Of a DNA stretch of 64,000 bases, positions 40,601 through 50,092 are shown in pieces. Location: contig NW_026089473.1 in NCBI RefSeq assembly GCF_933775445.1, positions 434,001 through 498,000 on the forward strand, in the 5' to 3' direction. Both the position numbers and the translations under genes were made by a program. Position 1 is the stretch's first letter; the number at the start of each line of letters is the position of its first letter. Under the pieces are notes generated by a model that saw only the letters and a program-made list of their open reading frames with translations, was not told the origin of the DNA and did not search any database. The stretch comes from Argentina anserina. Its lineage: Eukaryota; Streptophyta; Magnoliopsida; Rosales; Rosaceae.

Positions 40601-43600
40601 TACTAGTCCAATTGTGTATCTTTTCATTTCTCGTTTGAGTATCTTTCTGTAAGGCTTCTGATGCGAGTTTCTATTGTATTTGAGAGTTTTGCAAGTGTGG
40701 GAGTGTGTTTCTTTCAAACTGAGTATCTTTACATCGTTTGCGTATCTTTACTATTCCAATTGTGTATCTTTACATCGTTTGTGTATCTTTACATCGTTTG
40801 TGTATCTTTACAATTCCAATTGAGTAATTTGTTCATTTCTCGTTTGCGTATCTTTACTATTCCAATTGTGTATCTTTACATCGTTTGCGTATCTTTACTA
40901 TTCCAATTGAGTATCTTTTCATTTCTCGTTTGAGTATCTTTCTGTAAGGCTTCTGATGCGAGTTTCTATTGAATTTGAGAGTTTTGCAAGTGTGGGAGTG
41001 TGTTTCTTTCAAACTGAGTATCTTTACATCGTTTGCGTATGTTTACTATTCCAATTGTGTATCTTTACATCGTTTGCGTATCGTTACTATTCCAATTGTG
41101 TATCTTTTCATTTCTCGTTTGAGTATCTTTCTGTAAGGCTTCTGATGCGAGTTTCTATTGTATTTGAGAGTTTTGCAAGTGTGGGAGTGTGTTTCTTTCA
41201 AACTGAGTATCTTTACATCGTTTGCGTATCTTTACTATTCCAATTGTGTATCTTTACATCGTTTGCGTATCTTTACTATTCCAATTGTGTATCTTTTCAT
41301 TTCTCGTTTGAGTATCTTTCTGTAAGGCTTCTGATGCGAGTTTCTATTGAATATGAGAGTTTTGCAAGTGTGGGAGTGTGTTTCTTTCAAACTGAGTATC
41401 TTTACATCGTTTGCGTATCTTTACTATTCCAATTGTGTATCTTTACATCGTTTGCGTATCTTTACTATTCCAATTGTGTATCTTTTCATTTCTCGTTTGA
41501 GTATCTTTCTGTAAGGCTTCTGATGCGAGTTTCTATTGAATTTGAGAGTTTTGCAAGTGTGGGAGTGTGTTTCTTTCAAACTGAGTATCTTTACATCGTT
41601 TGCGTATGTTTACTATTCCAATTGTGTATCTTTACATCGTTTGCGTATCTTTACTAGTCCAATTGTGTATCTTTTCATTTCTCGTTTGAGTATCTTTCTG
41701 TAAGGCTTCTGATGCGAGTTTCTATTGTATTTGAGAGTTTTGCAAGTGTGGGAGTGTGTTTCTTTCAAACTGAGTATCTTTACATCGTTTGCGTATCTTC
41801 ACTATTCCAATTGTGTATCTTTACATCGTTTGTGTATCTTTACAATTCCAATTGAGTAATTTGTTCATTTCTCGTTTGAGTATCTTTACTATTCCAATTG
41901 TGTATCTTTACATCGTTTGCGTATCTTTACTATTTCAATTGAGTATCTTTTCATTTCTCGTTTGAGTATCTTTCTGTAAGGCTTCTGATGCGAGTTTCTA
42001 TTGAATTTGAGAGTTTTGCAAGTGTGGGAGTGTGTTTCTTTCAAACTGAGTATCTTTACATCGTTTGCGTATGTTTACTATTCCAATTGTGTATCTTTAC
42101 ATCGTTTGCGTATCGTTACTATTCCAATTGTGTATCTTTTCATTTCTCGTTTGAGTATCTTTCTGTAAGGCTTCTGATGCGACTTTCTATTGTATTTGAG
42201 AGTTTTGCAAGTGTGGGAGTGTGTTTCTTTCAAACTGAGTATCTTTACATCGTTTGCGTATCTTTACTATTCCAATTGTGTATCTTTACATCGTTTGCGT
42301 ATCTTTACTATTCCAATTGTGTATCTTTTCATTTCTCGTTTGAGTATCTTTCTGTAAGGCTTCTGATGCGAGTTTCTATTGAATTTGAGAGTTTTGCAAG
42401 TGTGGGAGTGTGTTTCTTTCAAACTGAGTATCTTTACATCGTTTGCGTATGTTTACTATTCCAATTGTGTATCTTTACATCGTTTGCGTATCTTTACTAG
42501 TCCAATTGTGTATCTTTTCATTTCTCGTTTGAGTATCTTTCTGTAAGGCTTCTGATGCGAGTTTCTATTGTATTTGAGAGTTTTGCAAGTGTGGGAGTGT
42601 GTTTCTTTCAAACTGAGTATCTTTACATCGTTTGCGTATCTTTACTATTCCAATTGTGTATCTTTACATCGTTTGCGTATCTTTACTATTCCAATTGTGT
42701 ATCTTTTCATTTCTCGTTTGAGTATCTTTCTGTAAGGCTTCTGATGTGAGTTTCTATTGAATTTGAGAGTTTTGCAAGTGTGGGAGTGTGTTTCTTTCAA
42801 ACTGAGTATCTTTACATCGTTTGCGTATCTTTACTATTCCAATTGTGTATCTTTACATCGTTTGCGTATCTTTACTATTCCAATTGAGTATCTTTTCATT
42901 TGTCGTTTGAGTATCTTTCTGTAAGGCTTCTGATGCGAGTTTCTATTGAATTTGAGAGTTTTGGAAGTGTGGGAGTGTGTTTCTTTCAAACTGAGTATCT
43001 TTACATCGTTTGCGTATGTTTACTATTCCAATTGTGTATCTTTACATCGTTTGCGTATCTTTACTATTCCAATTGTGTATCTTTTCATTTCTCGTTTGAG
43101 TATCTTTCTGTAAGGCTTCTGATGCGAGTTTCTATTGTATTTGAGAGTTTTGCAAGTGTGGGAGTGTGTTTCTTTCAAACTGAGTATCTTTACATCGTTT
43201 GCGTATGTTTACTATTCCAATTGTGTATCTTTACATCGTTTGCGTATCTTTACTAGTCCAATTGTGTATCTTTTCATTTCTCGTTTGAGTATCTTTCTGT
43301 AAGGCTTCTGATGCGAGTTTCTATTGAATTTGAGAGTTTTGCAAGTGTGGGAGTGTGTTTCTTTCAAACTGAGTATCTTTACATCGTTTGCGTATGTTTA
43401 CTATTCCAATTGTGTATCTTTACATCGTTTGCGTATCTTTACTAGTCCAATTGTGTATCTTTTCATTTCTCGTTTGAGTATCTTTCTGTAAGGCTTCTGA
43501 TGCGAGTTTCTATTGTATTTGAGAGTTTTGCAAGTGTGGGAGTGTGTTTCTTTCAAACTGAGTATCTTTACATCGTTTGCGTATCTTTACTATTCCAATT

Positions 43601-44337
43601 GTGTATCTTTACATCGTTTGCGTATCTTTACTATTCCAATTGTGTATCTTTACATCGTTTGCGTATCTTTACTATTCCAATTGAGTATCTTTTCATTTCT
43701 CGTTTGAGTATCTTTCTGTAAGGCTTCTGATGCGAGTTTCTATTGAATTTGAGAGTTTTGCAAGTGTGGGAGTGTGTTTCTTTCAAACTGAGTATCTTTA
43801 CATCGTTTGCGTATGTTTACTATTCCAATTGTGTATCTTTACATCGTTTGCGTATCTTTACTATTCCAATTGTGTATCTTTTCATTTCTCGTTTGAGTAT
43901 CTTTCTGTAAGGCTTCTGATGCGAGTTTCTATTGTATTTGAGAGTTTTGCAAGTGTGGGAGTGTGTTTCTTTCAAACTGAGTGTCTTTACATCGTTTGCG
44001 TATCTTTACTATTCCAATTGTGTATCTTTACATCGTTTGCGTATCTTTACTATTCCAATTGTGTATCTTTACATCGTTTGCGTATCTTTACTATTCCAAT
44101 TGAGTATCTTTTCATTTCTCATTTGAGTATCTTTCTGTAAGGCTTCTGATGCGAGTTTCTATTGAATTTGAGAGTTTTGCAAGTGTGGGAGTGTGTTTCT
44201 TTCAAACTGAGTATCTTTACATCGTTTGCGTATGTTTACTATTCCAATTGTGTATCTTTACATCGTTTGCGTATCTTTACTATTCCAATTGAGTATCTTT
44301 TCATTTCTCGTTTGAGTATCTTTCTGTAAGGCTTCTG

Positions 44338-45240
44338 ATGCGAGTTTCTATTGAATTTGAGAGTTTTGCAAGTGTGGGAGTGTGTTTCTTTCAAACTGAG
44401 TATCTTTACATCGTTTGCGTATGTTTACTATTCCAATTGTGTATCTTTACATCGTTTGCGTATCTTTACTATTCCAATTGTGTATCTTTTCATTTCTCGT
44501 TTGAGTATCTTTCTGTAAGGCTTCTGATGCGAGTTTCTATTGAATTTGAGAGTTTTGCAAGTGTGGGAGTGTGATTCTTTCAAACTGAGTATCTTTACAT
44601 CGTTTGCGTATGTTTACTATTCCAATTGTGTATCTTTACATCGTTTGCGTATCTTTACTAGTCCAATTGTGTATCTTTTCATTTCTCGTTTGAGTATCTT
44701 TCTGTAAGGCTTCTGATGCGAGTTTCTATTGTATTTGAGAGTTTTGCAAGTGTGGGAGTGTGTTTCTTTCAAACTGAGTATCTTTACATCGTTTGCGTAT
44801 CTTTACTATTCCAATTGTGTATCTTTACATCGTTTGCGTATCTTTACTATTCCAATTGAGTATCTTTTCATTTCTCGTTTGAGTATCTTTCTGTAAGGCT
44901 TCTGATGCGAGTTTCTATTGAATTTGAGAGTTTTGCAAGTGTGGGAGTGTGTTTCTTTCAAACTGAGTATCTTTACATCGTTTGCGTATCTTTACTATTC
45001 CAATTGTGTATCTTTACATCGTTTGCGTATCTTTACTATTCCAATTGTGTATCTTTTCATTTCTCGTTTGAGTATCTTTCTGTAAGGCTTCTGATGGGAG
45101 TTTCTATTGAATTTGAGAGTTTTGCAAGTGTGGGAGTGTGATTCTTTCAAACTGAGTATCTTTACATCGTTTGCGTATGTTTACTATTCCAATTGTGTAT
45201 CTTTACATCGTTTGCGTATCTTTACTAGTCCAATTGTGTA
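44338..45240 (+). repeat. Trimer duplication, 567-bp offset
   Basis: Monomers starting at 44338 and 44905 begin matching series 567 bp (three 189-bp monomers) apart. Both series include the private variant GAGTGTGATTCTTTC (44571 and 45138) followed by the TACTAGTCC form of block B. Confidence 0.75.
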
Positions 45241-46479
45241 TCTTTTCATTTCTCGTTTGAGTATCTTTCTGTAAGGCTTCTGATGCGAGTTTCTATTGTA
45301 TTTGAGAGTTTTGCAAGTGTGGGAGTGTGTTTCTTTCAAACTGAGTATCTTTACATCGTTTGCGTATCTTTACTATTCCAATTGTGTATCTTTACATCGT
45401 TTGTGTATCTTTACAATTCCAATTGAGTAATTTGTTCATTTCTCGTTTGAGTATCTTTACTATTCCAATTGTGTATCTTTACATCGTTTGCGTATCTTTA
45501 CTATTCCAATTGAGTATCTTTTCATTTCTCGTTTGAGTATCTTTCTGTAAGGCTTCTGATGCGAGTTTCTATTGAATTTGAGAGTTTTGCAAGTGTGGGA
45601 GTGTGTTTCTTTCAAACTTAGTATCTTTACATCGTTTGCGTATGTTTACTATTCCAATTGTGTATCTTTACATCGTTTGCGTATCTTTACTATTCCAATT
45701 GTGTATCTTTTCATTTCTCGTTTGAGTATCTTTCTGTAAGGCTTCTGATGCGAGTTTCTATTGTATTTGAGAGTTTTGCAAGTGTGGGAGTGTGTTTCTT
45801 TCAAACTGAGTATCTTTACATCGTTTGCGTATCTTTACTATTCCAATTGTGTATCTTTACATCGTTTGCGTATCTTTACTAGTCCAATTGTGTATCTTTT
45901 CATTTCTCGTTTGAGTATCTTTCTGTAAGGCTTTCTGATGCGAGTTTCTATTGTATTTGAGAGTTTTGCAAGTGTGGGAGTGTGTTTCTTTCAAACTGAG
46001 TATCTTTACATCGTTTGCGTATCTTTACTATTCCAATTGTGTATCTTTACATCGTTTGCGTATCTTTACTAGTCCAATTGTGTATCTTTTCATTTCTCGT
46101 TTGAGTATCTTTCTGTAAGGCTTCTGATGCGAGTTTCTATTGTATTTGAGAGTTTTGCAAGTGTGGGAGTGTGTTTCTTTCAAACTGAGTATCTTTACAT
46201 CGTTTGCGTATGTTTACTATTCCAATTGTGTATCTTTACATCGTTTGCGTATCTTTACTAGTCCAATTGTGTATCTTTTCATTTCTCGTTTGAGTATCTT
46301 TCTGTAAGGCTTCTGATGCGAGTTTCTATTGAATTTGAGAGTTTTGCAAGTGTGGGAGTGTGTTTCTTTCAAACTGAGTATCTTTACATCGTTTGCGTAT
46401 GTTTACTATTCCAATTGTGTATCTTTACATCGTTTGCGTATCTTTACTAGTCCAATTGTGTATCTTTTCATTTCTCGTT

Positions 46480-46484
46480 TGAGT
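46480..46484 (+). repeat. Target site duplication, left copy (TGAGT)
   Basis: TGAGT directly precedes the TG end of the inserted element. In uninterrupted monomers the local sequence is CTCGTTTGAGTATCTTTC, so this copy is the native left half of the target site. Confidence 0.92.
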
Positions 46485-47562
46485 TGATAGAGCGTTTTGT
46501 TAGAACGTCTATAAAATACCCTGAAAAACATCATCGTTAGTATAGAATAAGCAGGGATCGTTCAGTCCGGGGAATCAAAAGGGCCTCAACACTTATCATG
46601 TTATTGGGGGATTTGATTTGGATTCTAAAACTACAACTTAAAATAAATCCTAAATTACTTATATACAATTGATCAACCATTCATCACATAAACAAAACAC
46701 GAATTTCACTCAAGAAAACATGTATGACACGCATAGAACAACATATAGGCAGCAAATTGTTTCGATTCTTTCTAAGTTCATTTCAATTCCAATTCTAATT
46801 AGAGTCCGAAGCGGTTCATCTAATCGTTAAGACTTCTTATTTATCTAGAATCAACGAAGCGTTCAATCCTAAACATATGCTAAAGAGAGTTCAACATAAC
46901 GAAGCGTCTAGTTAAACAACAAAGTAGCACATAAGCACATTAAGTCGAATTGGAGACATGTTACACAAGCATGGCGTCACTCATCTTGATTAAACATGCA
47001 AATTCCTAGAACTATCACAGCCCTATATAAGTATCCATAATTGAAACACGAAGCGCATATTCAATCGAAGAACACTTTGGTGAATTAAATCGCAACCCTA
47101 GGAGAACCATGGCCTTGGCTTCCTCAAGCATTGATTTAGATGTACAAGTTCAAGGAACTAATTGAAATAAAACCTAAAATTATTTCGAAACCTACTGCCC
47201 CTATGTCATTATACACGGCAAACATACAAATCTCATGAATTCATACAATCAAAACATAAAACCAAAGAAGTCTGAATTTATGTTCTTCATATATAAAACC
47301 GAAAATCACATCCAAGAATTCATACAATGAAATCGAAAATTGCAGAAAACCAAAAGAAAAATTACAAGCCATGGATGAATCACACTTTAGAAACCTTCTA
47401 GGATTCGGCAAGAATGGATTCGATTTGGGAGAGGAGGAAGATGAGCACGGTTTGGTGATGATGGATGAAGGTTTTGTGGCTTGAATTTTCTGGTTGTGTT
47501 TGGGCAGCAATTCGGCTAGCTTTGTGAGAGAATGGAGATGGATTTTCTGAAGGGAGGCCGAG

Positions 47563-47572
47563 CTATATATAG
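47563..47572 (-). promoter_or_regulatory. TATA-box candidate of the inserted LTR
   Basis: CTATATATAG, a palindrome, is the clearest TATA-like element in the insertion. It could serve either strand. The minus strand is preferred because repeated promoter-like motifs lie on its upstream side (47624-47933) and because roughly 1.05 kb without such motifs lies on its downstream side, as expected for the R/U5 part of an LTR. No transcript evidence is available here. Confidence 0.45.
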
Positions 47573-47623
47573 AGGAAGCAAGGGAGAGGCTGCTAGGGTT
47601 TCGGGCTGCTTGGTCCATCAATA

Positions 47624-47933
47624 CACGGCTGTGATCTCTCCTCAATGAATGCATCGAATGGCTCTCCTTGTTTTCCTTGTAGAACAAGCTCTTATCTCCT
47701 TGATTCTCTCATGGGCTGCACGGCATGGGCTCCTTTTTAGTTGCTGAATTGATAAGGCACGGCTAAATACCTCTTCCCCTTGTATAACTCTTCTATACAC
47801 GGCATGACTCCTTATCCTTGGCTGATTTGAATAGGCACGGCTGATCTCTATTTTCTCTCAAGAGTCATGCACGGCATGGACTCCTATTTCCTCTCCAATT
47901 CGTGCCTTATCTTCATCTCCCACCTTGCACGGC
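47624..47933 (-). repeat. CACGGC motif cluster in the presumed U3 promoter region
   Basis: The hexamer CACGGC (GCCGTG on the minus strand) occurs seven times, at 47624, 47719, 47758, 47798, 47836, 47870 and 47928. From 47719 to 47870 the spacing is 39, 40, 38 and 34 bp. The context alternates between GCACGGCATG followed by a CTCCT-like stretch and GGCACGGCT, so the cluster is a decayed tandem repeat of about 72-79 bp with two motifs per unit. Tandem motif repeats next to a TATA box are common in LTR promoters. An eighth copy at 47214 lies outside the cluster. Confidence 0.7.
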
Positions 47934-48208
47934 TGAATCATTTAATTACCTTGCAATTATCTCTTAAATCTGAAAATAAGAAAAGAAAACATAAGTAAGA
48001 GATAATCCATTCGAAAATCATGTCCTAATCTAGACATTAGTTGTCTTAAAAAGACACATGTAATAGATGAGCTCAACTAGATTAGGAAAGTTTCTAATTT
48101 GCAAAAAGGAAACTTACTAGAATAAGTAAGTTACTAGAACAAGGAAGTTCATTTAGGAAAGTTTCGTAATAAGAGTTTGAGTTCAAGTAGGACTTTCCAA
48201 AATGGTAC

Positions 48209-48348
48209 GTTTCCTAGTCTAACAAGGATTCCTAATGCAAACATGACTCTCAAGATATCGCCAATGTGACCAAAACGTAGAAAGATGAAGACTCCAAATT
48301 CAACTAGGTTTCCTAGTCCTATAAGGATTCCTACACAAACTAGGACTC
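48209..48348 (-). repeat. Degenerate direct repeat pair in the LTR (about 100-bp offset)
   Basis: GTTTCCTAGTC followed by AAGGATTCCTA, then a CAAAC...GACTC-like stretch, occurs near 48209-48248 and again near 48309-48348. Related shorter pieces (TAGGAAAGTTTC) lie at about 48083 and 48153. They fall in the presumed distal U3 part of the element. Confidence 0.6.
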
Positions 48349-48493
48349 TAGACCAATTCTTCGTTTTTAACTCGTTTAAGCACAAAAACACATCCATAAC
48401 CATCCAAGACTCCTATTGTGACTCAATGACTCGATATTACAACAATAAGGGTTAAGCAAAGTACAAATGGAGGTAAAAACATATTAAGAACGT

Positions 48494-48506
48494 AGCACAA
48501 AGTGCT
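48494..48506. other. Small inverted repeat at the element terminus
   Basis: AGCAC-AAA-GTGCT forms a perfect 5-bp stem with a 3-bp loop, seven bases inside the CA end. Its partner terminus (46485 onward) has only a decayed equivalent (AGCGTTTTGTTAG). It may simply be part of the imperfect terminal inverted repeat. Confidence 0.5.
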
Positions 48507-48513
48507 CCTATCA

Positions 48514-48518
48514 TGAGT
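48514..48518 (+). repeat. Target site duplication, right copy (TGAGT)
   Basis: TGAGT directly follows the CA end of the inserted element and continues into ATCTTTCTGTAAGG, the normal continuation of the satellite monomer. It matches 46480-46484 exactly. Confidence 0.92.
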
Positions 48519-48538
48519 ATCTTTCTGTAAGGCTTCTG

Positions 48539-48727
48539 ATGCGAGTTTCTATTGTATTTGAGAGTTTTGCAAGTGTGGGAGTGTGTTTCTTTCAAACTGA
48601 GTATCTTTACATCGTTTGCGTATCTTTACTATTCCAATTGTGTATCTTTACATCGTTTGCGTATCTTTACTATTCCAATTGCGTATCTTTTCATTTCTCG
48701 TTTGAGTATCTTTCTGTAAGGCTTCTG
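48539..48727 (+). repeat. Representative 189-bp monomer (block structure L-A-B-A-B-T)
   Basis: This monomer shows the standard layout, counted from ATGCGAG. Linker: 48539-48600. First A block (19 bp): 48601-48619. First B block (22 bp): 48620-48641. Second A: 48642-48660. Second B: 48661-48682. Tail block starting GTATCTTTTCATTTC: 48683-48703. The remaining 24 bp, starting GAGTATCTTTCTG, belong to the linker: 48704-48727. Six GTATCTTT motifs occur per monomer, five of them 19-23 bp apart, which suggests that the A/B/T part grew from an ancestral short repeat of about 20 bp attached to an 84-bp linker. Each B block carries one CAATTG palindrome. Confidence 0.93.
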
Positions 48728-50092
48728 ATGCGAGTTTCTATTGAATTTGAGAGTTTTGCAAGTGTGGGAGTGTGTTTCTTTCAAAATGAGTATCTTTACA
48801 TCGTTTGCGTATGTTTACTATTCCAATTGTGTATCTTTACATCGTTTGCGTATCTTTACTATTCCAATTGTGTATCTTTTCATTTCTCGTTTGAGTATCT
48901 TTCTGTAAGGCTTCTGATGCGAGTTTCTATTGTATTTGAGAGTTTTGCAAGTGTGGGAGTGTGTTTCTTTCAAACTGAGTATCTTTACATCGTTTGCGTA
49001 TGTTTACTATTCCAATTGTGTATCTTTACATCGTTTGCGTATCTTTACTAGTCCAATTGTGTATCTTTTCATTTCTCGTTTAAGTATCTTTCTGTAAGGC
49101 TTCTGATGCGAGTTTCTATTGAATTTGAGAGTTTTGCAAGTGTGGGAGTGTGTTTCTTTCAAACTTAGTATCTTTACATCGTTTGCGTATCTTTACTATT
49201 CCAATTGTGTATCTTTACATCGTTTGCGTATCTTTACTATTCCAACTGTGTATCTTTTCATTTCTCGTTTGAGTATCTTTCTGTAAGGCTTTCTGATGCG
49301 AGTTTCTATTGAATTTGAGAGTTTTGCAAGTGTGGGAGTGTGTTTCTTTCAAACTGAGTATCTTTACATCGTTTGCGTATGTTTACTATTCCAATTGTGT
49401 ATCTTTACATCGTTTGCGTATCTTTACTATTCCAATTGTTTATCTTTACATCGTTTGCGTATCTTTACTATTCCAACTGTGTATCTTTTCATTTCTCGTT
49501 TGAGTATCTTTCTGTAAGGCTTCTGATGCGAGTTTCTATTGTATTTGAGAGTTTTGCAAGTGTGGGAGTGTGTTTCTTTCAAACTGAGTATCTTTACATC
49601 GTTTGCGTATCTTTACTATTCCAATTGTGTATCTTTACATCGTTTGCGTATCTTTACTATTCCAATTGTGTATCTTTACATCGTTTGCGTATCTTTACTA
49701 TTCCAATTGAGTATCTTTTCATTTCTCGTTTGAGTATCTTTCTGTAAGGCTTCTGATGCGAGTTTCTATTGAATTTGAGAGTTTTGCAAGTGTGGGAGTG
49801 TGTTTCTTTCAAACTGAGTATCTTTACATCGTTTGCGTATCTTTACTATTCCAATTGTGTATCTTTTCATTTCTCGTTTGAGTATCTTTCTGTAAGGCTT
49901 CTGATGCGAGTTTCTATTGTATTTGAGAGTTTTGCAAGTGTGGGAGTGTGTTTCTTTCAAACTGAGTATCTTTACATCGTTTGCGTATCTTTACTATTCC
50001 AATTGTGTATCTTTACATCGTTTGCGTATCTTTACTAGTCCAATTGTGTATCTTTTCATTTCTCGTTTGAGTATCTTTCTGTAAGACTTCTG

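Larger units (their letters stand above)
1..46484 (+). repeat. Satellite DNA array, left part (189/190-bp monomer family)
   Basis: Uninterrupted head-to-tail tandem repeats fill this whole stretch, with no unique spacer and no inverted monomer seen. The array is already in progress at base 1, in the middle of a monomer. Recurrent landmarks in every monomer are GATGCGAGTTTCTATTG, TTTTGCAAGTGTGGGAGTG and runs of blocks starting GTATCTTT. Monomer starts measured at ATGCGAG are most often 189 or 190 bp apart; the one-base difference is CTTCTGATG versus CTTTCTGATG. Other lengths seen are 148, 170/171, 230, 254, 271, 276 and 295 bp. The listed strand is the T-rich strand. I do not recognise the satellite as a named family. 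No gene is supported within it; function, if any, would be structural (heterochromatin, pericentromere, centromere or subtelomere), which the sequence alone cannot decide. Confidence 0.97.
46485..48513 (-). mobile_element. Solo LTR of an LTR retrotransposon (2029 bp)
   Basis: What is seen: the only non-satellite sequence in the window. It starts TGATAG, ends CTATCA and is flanked by the perfect 5-bp duplication TGAGT. The terminal 20-25 bp are imperfect inverted repeats (TGATAGAGCG inward from the left, TGATAGGAGCAC inward from the right). Removing the element and one TGAGT restores a monomer of exactly 189 bp between starts 46316 and 48539. I see no pair of long direct repeats, no reverse transcriptase, integrase or gag-like sequence, and no primer-binding-site region. 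Known: TG...CA ends with a 5-bp duplication are characteristic of LTR retrotransposons, and a lone LTR arises by recombination between the two LTRs. Inference: orientation is minus, from a TATA-like element at 47563-47572 with promoter-like repeats at higher coordinates. The length and long transcribed-leader-like portion would suit a plant Ty3/gypsy element of Tat/Ogre or Athila type, but I cannot assign a family. Alternative: a non-autonomous element with short inverted ends. Confidence 0.85.

Noticed and set aside
1..46484. CRISPR array
   Set aside because: The sequence between repeats is itself repeated, units are far too long, and no cas-like gene is present.
47241..47687. 148-codon minus-strand open frame inside the inserted element
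   Set aside because: It runs across the TATA candidate and the presumed promoter, has a low-complexity serine-rich stretch and no recognisable domain. Probably chance in the LTR.
48149..48403. 84-codon minus-strand open frame inside the inserted element
   Set aside because: It overlaps the degenerate direct repeats of the presumed U3 and its repeated V, L and G residues come from those repeats. No domain is recognised.
46485..48513. Helitron or cut-and-paste DNA transposon
   Set aside because: A Helitron would lack a target duplication and end CTRR; common DNA transposon groups give 2, 3, 8 or 9-bp duplications. The TG...CA ends with a 5-bp duplication fit an LTR better.
46485..48513. Complete short LTR element (TRIM-like) with two LTRs
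   Set aside because: I compared the two ends for a long direct repeat and found none; only short imperfect inverted ends are shared.
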